Of a stretch of 45,586 bases of DNA, positions 14,548-24,122 are shown one piece after another. The stretch lies in contig JAKSKU010000020.1 in NCBI GenBank assembly GCA_024401565.1, forward strand, positions 1-45,586, written 5' to 3'. A program made the translations under genes and the position numbers. The DNA is from Paludibacteraceae bacterium (GTDB taxonomy: Bacteria > Bacteroidota > Bacteroidia > Bacteroidales > Paludibacteraceae). A model generated the notes under the pieces. That model did no database searches. It was given only the letters and a program-made list of their open reading frames with translations, and had not been told where the DNA came from. Position 1 is the stretch's first letter. Each line of letters starts with the position of its first letter.

Positions 14548-15954
14548 ATGGTAAAGTTAATATTAAGGATAAATGTGGTTATAATGCTTCTTTGGGGATG
14601 TGTCTCTCAAATTTTTGCATCGGTAAAGCCACAAGGAGATGGTTCGAAAGATTGTCCGTTTAGAATCACAAAGCCTGCGGAACTGCAATATTTTGCGGCG
14701 GTAGTAAATGGCTCGGATGATAATATTCCACAGAATAGGGACGCGTGCGCTGTTTTGATGAACGATATTGATCTTTCTGCTGTGTGCGGCAAGACTCTGG
14801 GTTCTTGGATTCCGATCGGATATACAGAAGAGACAAGCTTTCATGGTGTGTTTGACGGTAGAAACCATCGTATTGACAATATATATATCAATAAAGCGAG
14901 CCAGATGGGGCAAGGCCTTTTTGGAATCGTCAGAAAAGGAGAGATTAAAAATCTTATTATGGGCTGTGGCCTTGTTCATAATATCGGGGATTGCGCTGGT
15001 AGTATCGTGGGTATTGGCAGCGCTATTATTACAGATTGTAGCAGTTATACAACGGTGAAAGGGAATTGGAAGTTCTATGGAGGAATTATTGGCTATGCAA
15101 GTACAGGAGCTTACATTAAAAGATGTGTTTTTTATGGAGATGTGAATGCACCCAATGCCAGCCATTATGGAATGGGAGGTATCGTGGGCACCACCTCTAA
15201 TGATGCAATCGTGGAGGATTGTTGTAATTATGGAAAAGTTGTCGGCTCAACCCGTGTGGGAGGAATAGCAGGAGGACTTTTAGGCAGTACTATAAAAAAC
15301 TGCTGCTCTTTTGGAGAGGTGAGAAGTATAGAGAATAGATTGTATGGTGGAATCTATGGTCATATTGAGCCTTTAGGAGGTTGGACAACTCGAGAGTGTG
15401 AGGTGAATAATTGTTATTACTATAATCCAGAAGAGAAAGGGGATGAGATGAACGTTGGAATGAGTTGTCCGAAGTCTGATTTCGTTAATGGAAAAGTCTG
15501 TAAGTTATTACAAAAAGGATCAAGGAATGTTTGGCATCAGGGACCGTCGTTCCCGCTTTTGAATCTTGCAAAAATTGAAGAGCTTGGCAAATGTGGGGGA
15601 AAAACAATAGAAAAGGATCCCAAGGTGTTTCGTTTGTATTTTGAATTGGCGAGCACAAAACTTCACCAGAGTGGTGATGAATTTGATGATATCCTAAATG
15701 AGATAAAAGCCAACCCTACAAAGAAATACCAAATTGTTGGCCATGCTGATGAGCGAGGTTCTAATACATACAATTACGCTCTCTCTGAGGGTAGAGCTAA
15801 AGTAATTTATGATTTGCTTGTGAGTAATGGAGTTGATAAGTCTCAGTTGGAAATCATGGGTGTCGGTTCGCATAATCCGTTGATTAAAGATGCTCATAAT
15901 GAATACGAGCATAGTATGAATCGATATGTTGAGATAAAGAGGCTTGGTAAATAA
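14548..15954 (+). CDS. Exported GLUG beta-helix protein with C-terminal OmpA domain
   Basis: A 468-residue protein. The ATG at 14548 is preferred over 14506 because it follows GAGG and gives a proper signal peptide (VKLILRINVVIMLLWG, cleaved near FAS). Residues about 30-330 carry repeated glycine-rich GLUG-like units (GGIIGYAS, GGIVGTTS, GGIAGGLL, GGIYGH) interspersed with CC/NC pairs, which predict a right-handed beta-helix. Residues about 360-468 form an OmpA/Pal peptidoglycan-binding domain: VGHADERGSNTYNYALSE, then GRAKVIYDLLVSNGV and the terminal RYVEIK. The fusion would hang a beta-helix in the periplasm or outer membrane while anchoring to the cell wall. It is convergent with the HTCS gene, with only 56 bp between them. 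Confidence 0.8.
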   Translation: MVKLILRINVVIMLLWGCVSQIFASVKPQGDGSKDCPFRITKPAELQYFAAVVNGSDDNIPQNRDACAVLMNDIDLSAVCGKTLGSWIPIGYTEETSFHGVFDGRNHRIDNIYINKASQMGQGLFGIVRKGEIKNLIMGCGLVHNIGDCAGSIVGIGSAIITDCSSYTTVKGNWKFYGGIIGYASTGAYIKRCVFYGDVNAPNASHYGMGGIVGTTSNDAIVEDCCNYGKVVGSTRVGGIAGGLLGSTIKNCCSFGEVRSIENRLYGGIYGHIEPLGGWTTRECEVNNCYYYNPEEKGDEMNVGMSCPKSDFVNGKVCKLLQKGSRNVWHQGPSFPLLNLAKIEELGKCGGKTIEKDPKVFRLYFELASTKLHQSGDEFDDILNEIKANPTKKYQIVGHADERGSNTYNYALSEGRAKVIYDLLVSNGVDKSQLEIMGVGSHNPLIKDAHNEYEHSMNRYVEIKRLGK

Positions 15955-16010
15955 GCTTTGAGATATTGTCGCTACAAAAGCGAGATGTGAATAATCATCT
16001 TCTTGAACAA

Positions 16011-19000
16011 TTATCTTTTTGACGGTGCGTATCCGAAATATTCCTTGTATTTTCTGCTGAAGTAGAACTGGTCGCTGAAGCCTGTCATATAGGCCACCTC
16101 TTTGATCGGCAGATCCTGATTGCGCAACAGCGAGTCAGCCTTCTTCACACGATATTCGTTCAGCAGCTCTATAGGAGTCTGGTCTGTGATAGATTTGATT
16201 CTGCGCTGTAACGTCGACTTGCTGGTTGATAAGAGTTTGGCAAGATCCTCGATTGTGAATTCTGAGTTCTGATAGTTTTCCTCTATGGCATCCAACACAC
16301 TTTTCAAGAAAGGATTGATCTCTGTAGATACGGGCTCTTCCGTATAGTTCTCCATTAGAATCTGTTGCTGCTGAGTGCGTCTCAACTTCAGAATGTTGAT
16401 CACTTTTGTCGACAGCTCCTCATCCTTGAATGGTTTGGTCATATAGTCGATGGCTCCTTGAGTAAGACCCTCCATACGTATGTTCTCGTCGCTCAATGCA
16501 GATAAGAACAATAAAGGAATATGAGCTGTGGATTTTTGTTCCTTCAGATTCTGATACATCTCAAACCCGTTCATTTGTGGCATCTCCACGTCGGCCACTA
16601 TAAAGTCTGGTATCTCTTTAGTCGCTATATCAAATCCGTCTTTTCCATTTCCTGCTTCCAGAACGTTCATGTATGGTTCCAACGCGTTGCGTATGGCAAG
16701 ACGTATCATTGGCTCATCATCAACTATCAAGACGGTGTTGCCCTCCATCAAACTTCTTTCTGTGCTGGTTGTGGCACTGTTTGAGTATTCCGTCTTTGCT
16801 TGCTCCTTCTCCGCAATCTTGTCAGACATCGGCAGGCAGATGGTTATGCTTGTGCCCTTGTCTTTCTCGCTGTCTATATGGATAGTGCCGTTATTCTTTG
16901 CGACAAACTCGCTGCACATGCGGAATCCCAGACCTGTGCCGATCTCGTTGTCTGTGCCTCGTGTAGACGTTGCTGCCCCGCTTCGGAGTTTGTCCAGCGT
17001 CTCCTTGTCCATTCCCACACCGGAATCTTGCACGGTGAATATAGCCTGGTTGTTGTCCTCATATAGCGACAGCTTGATAAATCCTCGTTTTGGTGTGAAC
17101 TTGATGGCATTGTCGATAAGATTACGCATGACAGTTGCGATCAATCTTTCGTCGACATTGGCGCATTTGTTCATCTCATCGTTGATCTGGATAGAGATGA
17201 GTTTGTCTTCAATCGGTCCTTTCAACAGTGCGATGACATCGTCCAGTAATAAACGTAGGTTTACATCCTTCGGTGAGTATTGCACTGTCGACTGGTGAGA
17301 CGCTGACCACTCTAACAGCTGAAGCAGCTCCTTTTGCAAGTTGGTCGCGGAACTCTGAATTGTATTCAGCATCATATGCTCCTTCTCTGGAATCTTTCCC
17401 TCTGTTTTGTCGGAAAGTATTTCCAATCCACGTACGATGGAGAACATCGGATTCTTCAGATCGTGGGCGATGATGGACACAAGACGGTCTTTCTCTTTCA
17501 TCGTGTTCATAAGATCCGACGTACGGTTGTCTACAAGTCGTTCCAACTCTTCTTCGCGTTGTTTCATTGATCTCATTCTTGCGTAGATGAGCATGGCGAT
17601 GGCGGAACTTATTAGACACGATATAATTATTTTAAACCATGTTGTCTGCCACCAAGGAGGCAACACATGTAGTTTTATAGAGATTGTGGATGCTTTGTCA
17701 GCAGAGTTGTTGCGGTATGCTTCCACTTCAAGTATGTAGTCTCCTGCAGGGATATAGTTCAACTTTATCTCACGTGATGAGCCAAGCGGCTGCCAACCGT
17801 TTCCCAAGCTGTTTATACGATAGTGGCATTGAATGTCGTTGATTCCCGACAGATTGAGCAGATCAAACGTTATGCTTACTTGGTTTGTGCCTTGGTCGAT
17901 GGTGATGTCCTCTCCGTTAATACGTTGCGTATGATTGTCGGTGTGGAGGTCGCCCCATGCCAGATAGTCTATGTTGGAGATTTGGTTGATGCTGTCAGGG
18001 TTGAAATACAAGAAACCGTCGGAGCATCCCCAATATATGTTGCCGTCTTTGCCTATATATACTGCGCGTTGAGAGAAATATGTGGCGTTGTGGTTCAATG
18101 AGTTGAATGGGAGAGTGTGGTATGTCTCCTGTATGGGATCCACCTGGATGATGCCTGGGGATCCAGCGCACCAGATGGTGTTGTTTTTGTCGATGCAGAT
18201 GGAGACGTAGTTGCCTTTTGGCAGGTATTCCAATAGCTTGTATTCTTTGCCGTCGGCGCTGAAACGTACGATTCCATGGTTTGATGTTGCATAGAAGTTA
18301 CCGTCTTTATCGCATGTCCCATGATAGAATGTGAAATAGTCTATGCTGTTTTTCTTAAGCGGATAGCTGACGGTGTCTTTTGCGTCACAACGCCAAATTC
18401 CAAATGATGTGATCAGCCATTTCACGTCGCCATCTTCCACAAAGTAGTCAGTCCAGTTGTCTTCTCCTCGATCACATTTGAAGACAAGTTTTTTCCATTT
18501 GTCGGGTGCTGTCTCCACGTATACGCCATCGCCTTGAGTCAATACCCATGTCTCACCGTTCTTTGTCTTTTTCACATGCTTTGTGCTTGTGATTGGATTG
18601 TTGATTCCGTTAAAAAACACCGATGAAAAGGCGTTTTTTTGCAACGACGATACTCCGCCAGACCATGTGGCGATGAGCATTCCCCGGTCTGCTGTCTCCT
18701 CGAAGGCAAGCACATTGTTGCATTTCAGGCCGTTGCCTACTTCCCAGTGTCGCCATGTGTTGTTGCCACTATTGCGCTGATACATTCCGTAACCGTCCGA
18801 ACCTACATAGAAAGAACCATCTGAAGCTTCATAAAAACATGATACGATTGCGTTTGGAAAACCGAATTTTGAGGAGTGCAGAGCTCTGTTGGCAAAATTC
18901 TTGCGGCAGCACCATAATCCGTTTTCTTGGGATCCGATCCAAATATTGCCGTCTCTATCTTCGTATAACGACTGGACTTTATGGAAGGCGTTTTTATCTT

Positions 19001-19877
19001 CTTGATTTATAATTTCTTCCAAACGGAAATGCTTGTCCATGCACCATAGCCCATGTCCCCAAGTGCCGATCCATATCATGCCGTCTTTATCTTTGATCAT
19101 TGACGATATGTTTCTGAAATCCGTTTTGATGATCTTGGTTTCGACGATTTTGTTGTTCTTATCTAGGGTGAAGAACCATAGATTGCCGATATTCGAACCC
19201 ACTAGTATATGGGATTTGTCGACTTCTATAATAGACGATGCTACGTCTTTCCCGTCTAACGCGTATGTTTCTAATATTTTACCACCTGACGAATAGATTT
19301 TGATTCCGTCAAACGATCCCAGCCAATATCTGCTTGCTTTATCGATATATGCGGAGAGAATCATGCGGTCGACGGTATAGTTTGTCAAAGAGAATCCAGA
19401 TGCCGATAGCTCGTTTTCATCAAATCTGTATAATCCATTGGAAGTCAACGCATAATCCCTGCCGTCAGATAGCCTTTCCAAATTGATTATGGTTTTGCTG
19501 TCGGGATGTTGCAGCTCGTCGAATTGAATCTGTCTGAATGTATCTGCTTTTGCGTCATAAGATAAAGCCAATCCTGGAGTTCCGCCCATGATCATGGTTC
19601 CGTCGGAAAGCACATTCAGGCATCTTATGTCGTTTCTATAGATAGACGGGTGGCTATCGTTGGTGTAGACTTTTATTTGAGTACCGTCCAAACGGTTAAG
19701 ACCATACTCTGTAGCTGCCCATATAAATCCGTTTGCATCCTGAGTAATAGCATACACAAGGTCACAACTCAACCCGTCTTTTGTTGAGTAGTGGTCGAAA
19801 TAAAACTGTTTTTGTGCGGCCAAAATACTGGTGGCCAAGCAAAAAACAATGATTGAAAATAGTTTTTTGAGAGTCAT
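16011..19877 (-). CDS. Hybrid two-component system sensor/response regulator (HTCS)
   Basis: About 1288 residues, the usual HTCS size. Order: signal peptide (LFSIIVFCLATSILA); two seven-bladed sensor propellers built from Reg_prop repeats (for example GFIWAATEYGLNRLDG, GMIWIGTWGHGLWCMD, GNIWIGSQENGLWCC) to about residue 660; a Y_Y_Y domain; a membrane helix at about 746-765; HisKA with the phosphorylated His near 804 (IIAHDLKNPMFSI); HATPase (LIDNAIKFTPKRGFIKLS, DSGVGMD); receiver with Asp near 1095 (ADVEMPQMNGFEM); and an AraC-type DNA-binding domain at about 1190-1288. HTCSs usually sense glycans and switch on adjacent polysaccharide loci, but no susC/susD pair is in the window. The start at 19877 is chosen because a promoter lies inside the longer frame. 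Confidence 0.93.
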   Translation of the reverse strand: MTLKKLFSIIVFCLATSILAAQKQFYFDHYSTKDGLSCDLVYAITQDANGFIWAATEYGLNRLDGTQIKVYTNDSHPSIYRNDIRCLNVLSDGTMIMGGTPGLALSYDAKADTFRQIQFDELQHPDSKTIINLERLSDGRDYALTSNGLYRFDENELSASGFSLTNYTVDRMILSAYIDKASRYWLGSFDGIKIYSSGGKILETYALDGKDVASSIIEVDKSHILVGSNIGNLWFFTLDKNNKIVETKIIKTDFRNISSMIKDKDGMIWIGTWGHGLWCMDKHFRLEEIINQEDKNAFHKVQSLYEDRDGNIWIGSQENGLWCCRKNFANRALHSSKFGFPNAIVSCFYEASDGSFYVGSDGYGMYQRNSGNNTWRHWEVGNGLKCNNVLAFEETADRGMLIATWSGGVSSLQKNAFSSVFFNGINNPITSTKHVKKTKNGETWVLTQGDGVYVETAPDKWKKLVFKCDRGEDNWTDYFVEDGDVKWLITSFGIWRCDAKDTVSYPLKKNSIDYFTFYHGTCDKDGNFYATSNHGIVRFSADGKEYKLLEYLPKGNYVSICIDKNNTIWCAGSPGIIQVDPIQETYHTLPFNSLNHNATYFSQRAVYIGKDGNIYWGCSDGFLYFNPDSINQISNIDYLAWGDLHTDNHTQRINGEDITIDQGTNQVSITFDLLNLSGINDIQCHYRINSLGNGWQPLGSSREIKLNYIPAGDYILEVEAYRNNSADKASTISIKLHVLPPWWQTTWFKIIISCLISSAIAMLIYARMRSMKQREEELERLVDNRTSDLMNTMKEKDRLVSIIAHDLKNPMFSIVRGLEILSDKTEGKIPEKEHMMLNTIQSSATNLQKELLQLLEWSASHQSTVQYSPKDVNLRLLLDDVIALLKGPIEDKLISIQINDEMNKCANVDERLIATVMRNLIDNAIKFTPKRGFIKLSLYEDNNQAIFTVQDSGVGMDKETLDKLRSGAATSTRGTDNEIGTGLGFRMCSEFVAKNNGTIHIDSEKDKGTSITICLPMSDKIAEKEQAKTEYSNSATTSTERSLMEGNTVLIVDDEPMIRLAIRNALEPYMNVLEAGNGKDGFDIATKEIPDFIVADVEMPQMNGFEMYQNLKEQKSTAHIPLLFLSALSDENIRMEGLTQGAIDYMTKPFKDEELSTKVINILKLRRTQQQQILMENYTEEPVSTEINPFLKSVLDAIEENYQNSEFTIEDLAKLLSTSKSTLQRRIKSITDQTPIELLNEYRVKKADSLLRNQDLPIKEVAYMTGFSDQFYFSRKYKEYFGYAPSKR

Positions 19878-19896
19878 CTCTTGAAATTTCTGTGTA

Positions 19897-19926
19897 CAAA
19901 GATACAAATAAATTATTGATTATCAA
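19897..19926 (-). promoter_or_regulatory. Promoter of the HTCS gene
   Basis: Minus-strand -7 box TATCTTTG (19897-19904) with TTG at 19924-19926 as partial -33 box, 19 bp away. It lies only 20 nt before the ATG at 19877. Confidence 0.55.
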
Positions 19927-19999
19927 TAACTGTATCGCAAGTGATGTAAATTTACATATTTTTGATTTATTTTCAAATCCTTGTTGGTGCCAGACATTC

Positions 20000-20007
20000 T
20001 ACTTTTG
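20000..20007 (+). promoter_or_regulatory. -7 box upstream of the esterase gene
   Basis: TACTTTTG fits TAnnTTTG. It is flanked by the direct repeat CCAGACA (19990-19996 and 20010-20016), one copy on each side of the box, a candidate operator for the divergent HTCS. The leader is about 65 nt. Confidence 0.5.
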
Positions 20008-20077
20008 TACCAGACAAACATGGTAGTAAGTTTAGTAAAGTTATTTGGTCTAAATTAATGAAGTCAAGTACAAGTAA

Positions 20078-20842
<765 letters not shown>

Positions 20843-20931
20843 TTTTTTTATTATATAAGTGTTTGTTGATCTTTAAACTCAATCTAGGTATACTCAATCG
20901 CACATAAACGCATTTAAACTTGTGTTCAACA

Positions 20932-20959
20932 GCCCACGTCGATCATCGTGGGCTTTTTT
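20932..20959 (+). terminator. Terminator after the esterase gene
   Basis: Stem GCCCACG/CGTGGGC (20932-20938 with 20947-20953), 8-nt loop, followed by T6. It separates the esterase from the T6SS operon promoter 47 bp downstream. Confidence 0.8.
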
Positions 20960-21005
20960 ATTTTGGAATGTTTTTAAAATTCTCATAATATTTGCATCAA
21001 AAAGT

Positions 21006-21036
21006 TTTGTCGCTTTTATCAAATTGCTTATTTTTG
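21006..21036 (+). promoter_or_regulatory. Promoter of the large T6SS operon
   Basis: -33 box TTTG (21006-21009), 19-bp gap, -7 box TATTTTTG (21029-21036): a textbook Bacteroidetes promoter. Start codon of tssE is 38 nt downstream. No further promoter of this quality appears before 33650. Confidence 0.75.
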
Positions 21037-21074
21037 CAGCCGAATCGATTGTTAGTCAAAAAATATTCGAAGAA

Positions 21075-21518
21075 ATGGATGAATGTTTCTACAGGATTCC
21101 CTTCGATTTCGCTTCTGTATTGGATGAATCCCGTGGATATGCGAACATGTGCACGGAGCTGGATTCAATAGATCAGCATATTGAGATGCTGATTGGAACG
21201 TATCCGGGGGAACATTGTTTTGACGGAGAGTACGGTACGAGAATTTGGGAAATGGATTTCGAACGAATAGTATCTCTTGATACTTGGAAAACGCGTTTCA
21301 CTGAATGTTTGTCTCAGTCAATCTCAAAGTATGAAAAACGAATAAGTGATTGTGAATATCGTGTGGAAGTGGGCGATGTTCTCAAGGAGAGTGTTTTGTC
21401 TCGCAACGTCAGCGTGAGGAAAAAGGTGGAAATCTATATTGACGCTACTGTTAATTCCTCAGGTGAACGGTGTCGGCTTTACTATACGTTGTTTTTAGGT
21501 CCTTTGTCGAAGGATTAG
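21075..21518 (+). CDS. tssE: T6SS baseplate protein TssE (gp25-like)
   Basis: A 147-residue gp25/TssE-like baseplate wedge protein, first gene of the operon. The IDQHIEMLIGTYPGEHCFD block, followed by EYGTRIWEMDFERIVS, is the conserved gp25 pattern (I-x-L-x-x-T-x-PGE, then GxxIWE), and the C-terminal part has IYIDATVNSSGERCRLYYTL. TssE forms, with TssF and TssG, the wedge of the baseplate on the inner face of the membrane and caps the sheath. A much longer in-frame extension (from 20922) was rejected: it runs over the terminator and promoter. The gene is 33 bp from tssF. Confidence 0.85.
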   Translation: MDECFYRIPFDFASVLDESRGYANMCTELDSIDQHIEMLIGTYPGEHCFDGEYGTRIWEMDFERIVSLDTWKTRFTECLSQSISKYEKRISDCEYRVEVGDVLKESVLSRNVSVRKKVEIYIDATVNSSGERCRLYYTLFLGPLSKD

Positions 21519-21551
21519 TTTTTTGAGATTATTTATTTTAGCATTTAAATT

Positions 21552-23225
21552 ATGGGTTATAACAGTGAAAGCAAAGAGGAGATCAAAGACCGTATGATTC
21601 GTACGGCATTGGATTATTGGAATATCAAGAAGGTTGAGAATCTGGATCCGCTTATAAGGCTTTTGATAGAGGCGTTAGCGATGCAGCTTCATAATATATC
21701 CGATGAAATCGCGGATATTGAGGGTCGTGTAATGCGACGGTTGAGTGAAGTGTTGCTTCCTGATGCGGTGACGGTAGTGCGTCCTGCTCACGCTGTTGTT
21801 CATGCCAGTCCGCAGCTTCCGGAGCTGATGACCAATATGTTTGACGGGTTCTCTACGGCGTCTCCTTTTATAGGCAGACGTGATGGCAGAAACTTTTCTT
21901 TCTATCCGGTGTGCGAGACTAAGCTGAGACGTGGGGCTGTACGCATGATCGTGTCAGAAAACAATGTGTATGAAGTGCTTCCTGATCAAAACAAGAGGCT
22001 TCTGCTTAAAAGTCAGACAATTCCAGAAAATGCCAACAGAATATTTGTCGGCCTTGAGTTTGATGAAAAAAGTATTGATTTGAGTCATCTTTCATTCTTT
22101 TTTGATTTCCCCAATATAGACAGACGGCATGATTACCTTCACTATCTTTCGTCTGCTGTATGGCGATGGCAGGGCAAACAGTTGGACACAAGTCGTGGCC
22201 TGCATATTGAGGATGAGAGGCAGAAGATGAATCTGCAACGTTTTTTTGATGGAATGAATAGCGACCAAAGCGTCAACGCAAGCATCGTCGACCAATATAA
22301 AATGAGTTATGTCACGATAGAGAGTCAGCTGAAGGTGACAATGCAGGATTATACGGTGTGTCCTCACGGTTTTGTGATGCCCGACGCTGATGGTCATAGC
22401 AGTGTCTTTTGCACTCCTCTGATCTGGTTGGAGATCGATATGCCGCCACAGTTTGCGACATCGGTTCTTGCTGATATACAGATCTCTATCAACACGTTTC
22501 CTGTAGCAAACAAAGAGATGCGGAGGGTGAATAGACTGGTGAAAAAAGATTTTGGCGTCATACCTTTGACTACCGACGATGGAGAGTCTTTCTTTGATAT
22601 GATAGAGGTGACTGATGAGAACGGTACCGTCTACAATCGTGCGAACGGATATAAAGAGCGGAATGGTATGAGCTATACAATGTGGCAAGGCGGAAGTGAG
22701 ACATTCGACAGGAGACGTACGGACAAGGATTTGCCTTACTATCTTTATGTGGAGCCGCATCAATCATCCTATTTCTATATGCGTTACTGGACCTCTTTCG
22801 GACCTCTTGCCAATGGCATGAGAATCGGGCAGACTTTGAATCCGCTGGGTAGCGCATATGGTGAATATGGCAGGGCTCTTTTTCTTACGACAAGTGATGG
22901 GGGAAAGGCGTCGCTTTCAGATCGTGAGAGGATTGCAAAACTTAAATATATTCTTGGTTGCCGAAATAGGGTAGTGACGAATAACGATATTAGAAATTTT
23001 TGTTTTTCAGAATGTTGTGATGATATTTCGGATGTTATTATCAAGAAAGGTATTTGCTCAAGTACTGAATCCGGACGCGGTTTGCTGCGAACGATAGATG
23101 TTCATCTGGTTTTGAAAAGTGATGGTATGAGTGAGGAACAAAAGCGTAAACTGTCGAATGATATGTTAGGGAAACTTATCGGACAATCTCCGATGACATT
23201 TAATTATCGAGTATTTGTGGATTAA
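21552..23225 (+). CDS. tssF: T6SS baseplate protein TssF
   Basis: A 557-residue TssF, the largest wedge protein of the T6SS baseplate; two TssF copies wrap a TssG to build one wedge. The N-terminus is the helical baseplate-assembly segment (ALDYWNIKKVENLDPLIRLL, then LHNISDEIADIEGRVMRRLSEVLLPD), typical of the subtype iii family. The C-terminal region has SLSDRERIAKLKYILGCRNRVVTNNDI, here described over two blocks, and KGICSSTESGRGLLRTIDVHL. Length is usual for TssF of this subtype (about 590). The stop is directly followed by the tssN start (1-bp gap), which makes translational coupling likely. Confidence 0.88.
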   Translation: MGYNSESKEEIKDRMIRTALDYWNIKKVENLDPLIRLLIEALAMQLHNISDEIADIEGRVMRRLSEVLLPDAVTVVRPAHAVVHASPQLPELMTNMFDGFSTASPFIGRRDGRNFSFYPVCETKLRRGAVRMIVSENNVYEVLPDQNKRLLLKSQTIPENANRIFVGLEFDEKSIDLSHLSFFFDFPNIDRRHDYLHYLSSAVWRWQGKQLDTSRGLHIEDERQKMNLQRFFDGMNSDQSVNASIVDQYKMSYVTIESQLKVTMQDYTVCPHGFVMPDADGHSSVFCTPLIWLEIDMPPQFATSVLADIQISINTFPVANKEMRRVNRLVKKDFGVIPLTTDDGESFFDMIEVTDENGTVYNRANGYKERNGMSYTMWQGGSETFDRRRTDKDLPYYLYVEPHQSSYFYMRYWTSFGPLANGMRIGQTLNPLGSAYGEYGRALFLTTSDGGKASLSDRERIAKLKYILGCRNRVVTNNDIRNFCFSECCDDISDVIIKKGICSSTESGRGLLRTIDVHLVLKSDGMSEEQKRKLSNDMLGKLIGQSPMTFNYRVFVD

Positions 23226-23226
23226 G

Positions 23227-24090
23227 ATGAGTACAGAAATTGGAAATTTTGTTGTCAGTTATATGCTGTTTCCTATAATCGTTCTGATTATGGGAATGGT
23301 GTCTGTTGTTATTGCTAAAAAGAATAAACTATTGTCAGACAAAAAGGCTGTTGTTTTTGTTTTGCTGTCAAGTTTGTTTTATTCTTTGTTTGGATTGTGC
23401 GGATTTTGGGGCGTGTCATTTATGCCGTATGTTTTTGTTATTCTTCAATTTTTGTTTTTGCTGATAGGTTATGTCAATAAAACATTGCTGTTGCGGTTTA
23501 TTCCGCAGTTGAAAACGAAGAAACAAAGTTTTATAATATTGACGATTGTGTTGCAATACATTTTGGCGTGGGCAGTGTTCTCTATTATATTCAATGTCGT
23601 CAGCGAATTGCAGTACGGATTTTGGGCAGGCACATGTTTGTTGCCACTGTTGTTTTATCCGTTTTTTGAGTCGGCGTATCAGTCATACCTTGCTATACCT
23701 GCTGAAATATACAAAATTAGAGTCTATAAGGCAGATGACGTGTATGAACCTCCATGTTCGGAGTTGGATGTGAGTCAGGTGATGGTGTTTGTTATAAACG
23801 TGCCGAGATACGTTGGTGATGACTATGGAGTGAATATCAACAGCAAGGCAGTCCGAACGTTTGTGTTGGGCGACTGGTTTGGCATGATAATTGTCGACAA
23901 TAACAAGCTGCACATTAATAATCAGGTGGAATTGTTTGATCAGGATGGGTCCTATGGATGGATTTTTTATACGGAAAAGTCATTTTTGAAATCAAGACGG
24001 TATTTGGATCCGGAATTGACATTCGAAGCTAATGGGTTGATAAGTAACGGTATGGTAGTTGCGAGAAGAGTAAGGAATGTAGAATTGTAG
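23227..24090 (+). CDS. tssN: T6SS inner-membrane protein TssN
   Basis: A 287-residue polytopic protein with about five membrane helices in its first half (around residues 8-26, 35-55, 60-82, 98-120 and 125-145), followed by a cytoplasmic domain of about 140 residues (EIYKIRVYKADDVYEPPCSEL to MVVARRVRNVEL). This fits TssN, a member of the Bacteroidetes-specific envelope complex (TssN, Q, O, P, R) that replaces the TssJLM complex and connects to the baseplate. The in-frame start 12 nt earlier overlaps tssF and was rejected. Identity rests on architecture and position between tssF and tssK. The stop overlaps a short AGACGG...CCGTCT hairpin. Confidence 0.75.
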   Translation: MSTEIGNFVVSYMLFPIIVLIMGMVSVVIAKKNKLLSDKKAVVFVLLSSLFYSLFGLCGFWGVSFMPYVFVILQFLFLLIGYVNKTLLLRFIPQLKTKKQSFIILTIVLQYILAWAVFSIIFNVVSELQYGFWAGTCLLPLLFYPFFESAYQSYLAIPAEIYKIRVYKADDVYEPPCSELDVSQVMVFVINVPRYVGDDYGVNINSKAVRTFVLGDWFGMIIVDNNKLHINNQVELFDQDGSYGWIFYTEKSFLKSRRYLDPELTFEANGLISNGMVVARRVRNVEL

Positions 24091-24106
24091 AGACGGGGCA
24101 CCGTCT
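24091..24106. repeat. AGACGG...CCGTCT hairpin inside the T6SS operon
   Basis: Six-bp stem with GGCA loop directly after the tssN stop codon. No T-run, so it is not a full terminator; it may tune mRNA decay or translation of tssK. Confidence 0.6.
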
Positions 24107-24122
24107 ATTGAATAGAAAATTT

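Noticed and set aside
20922-21074. N-terminal extension of tssE
   Set aside because: It crosses the terminator (20932-20959) and the promoter (21006-21036) and gives no TssE-like residues.
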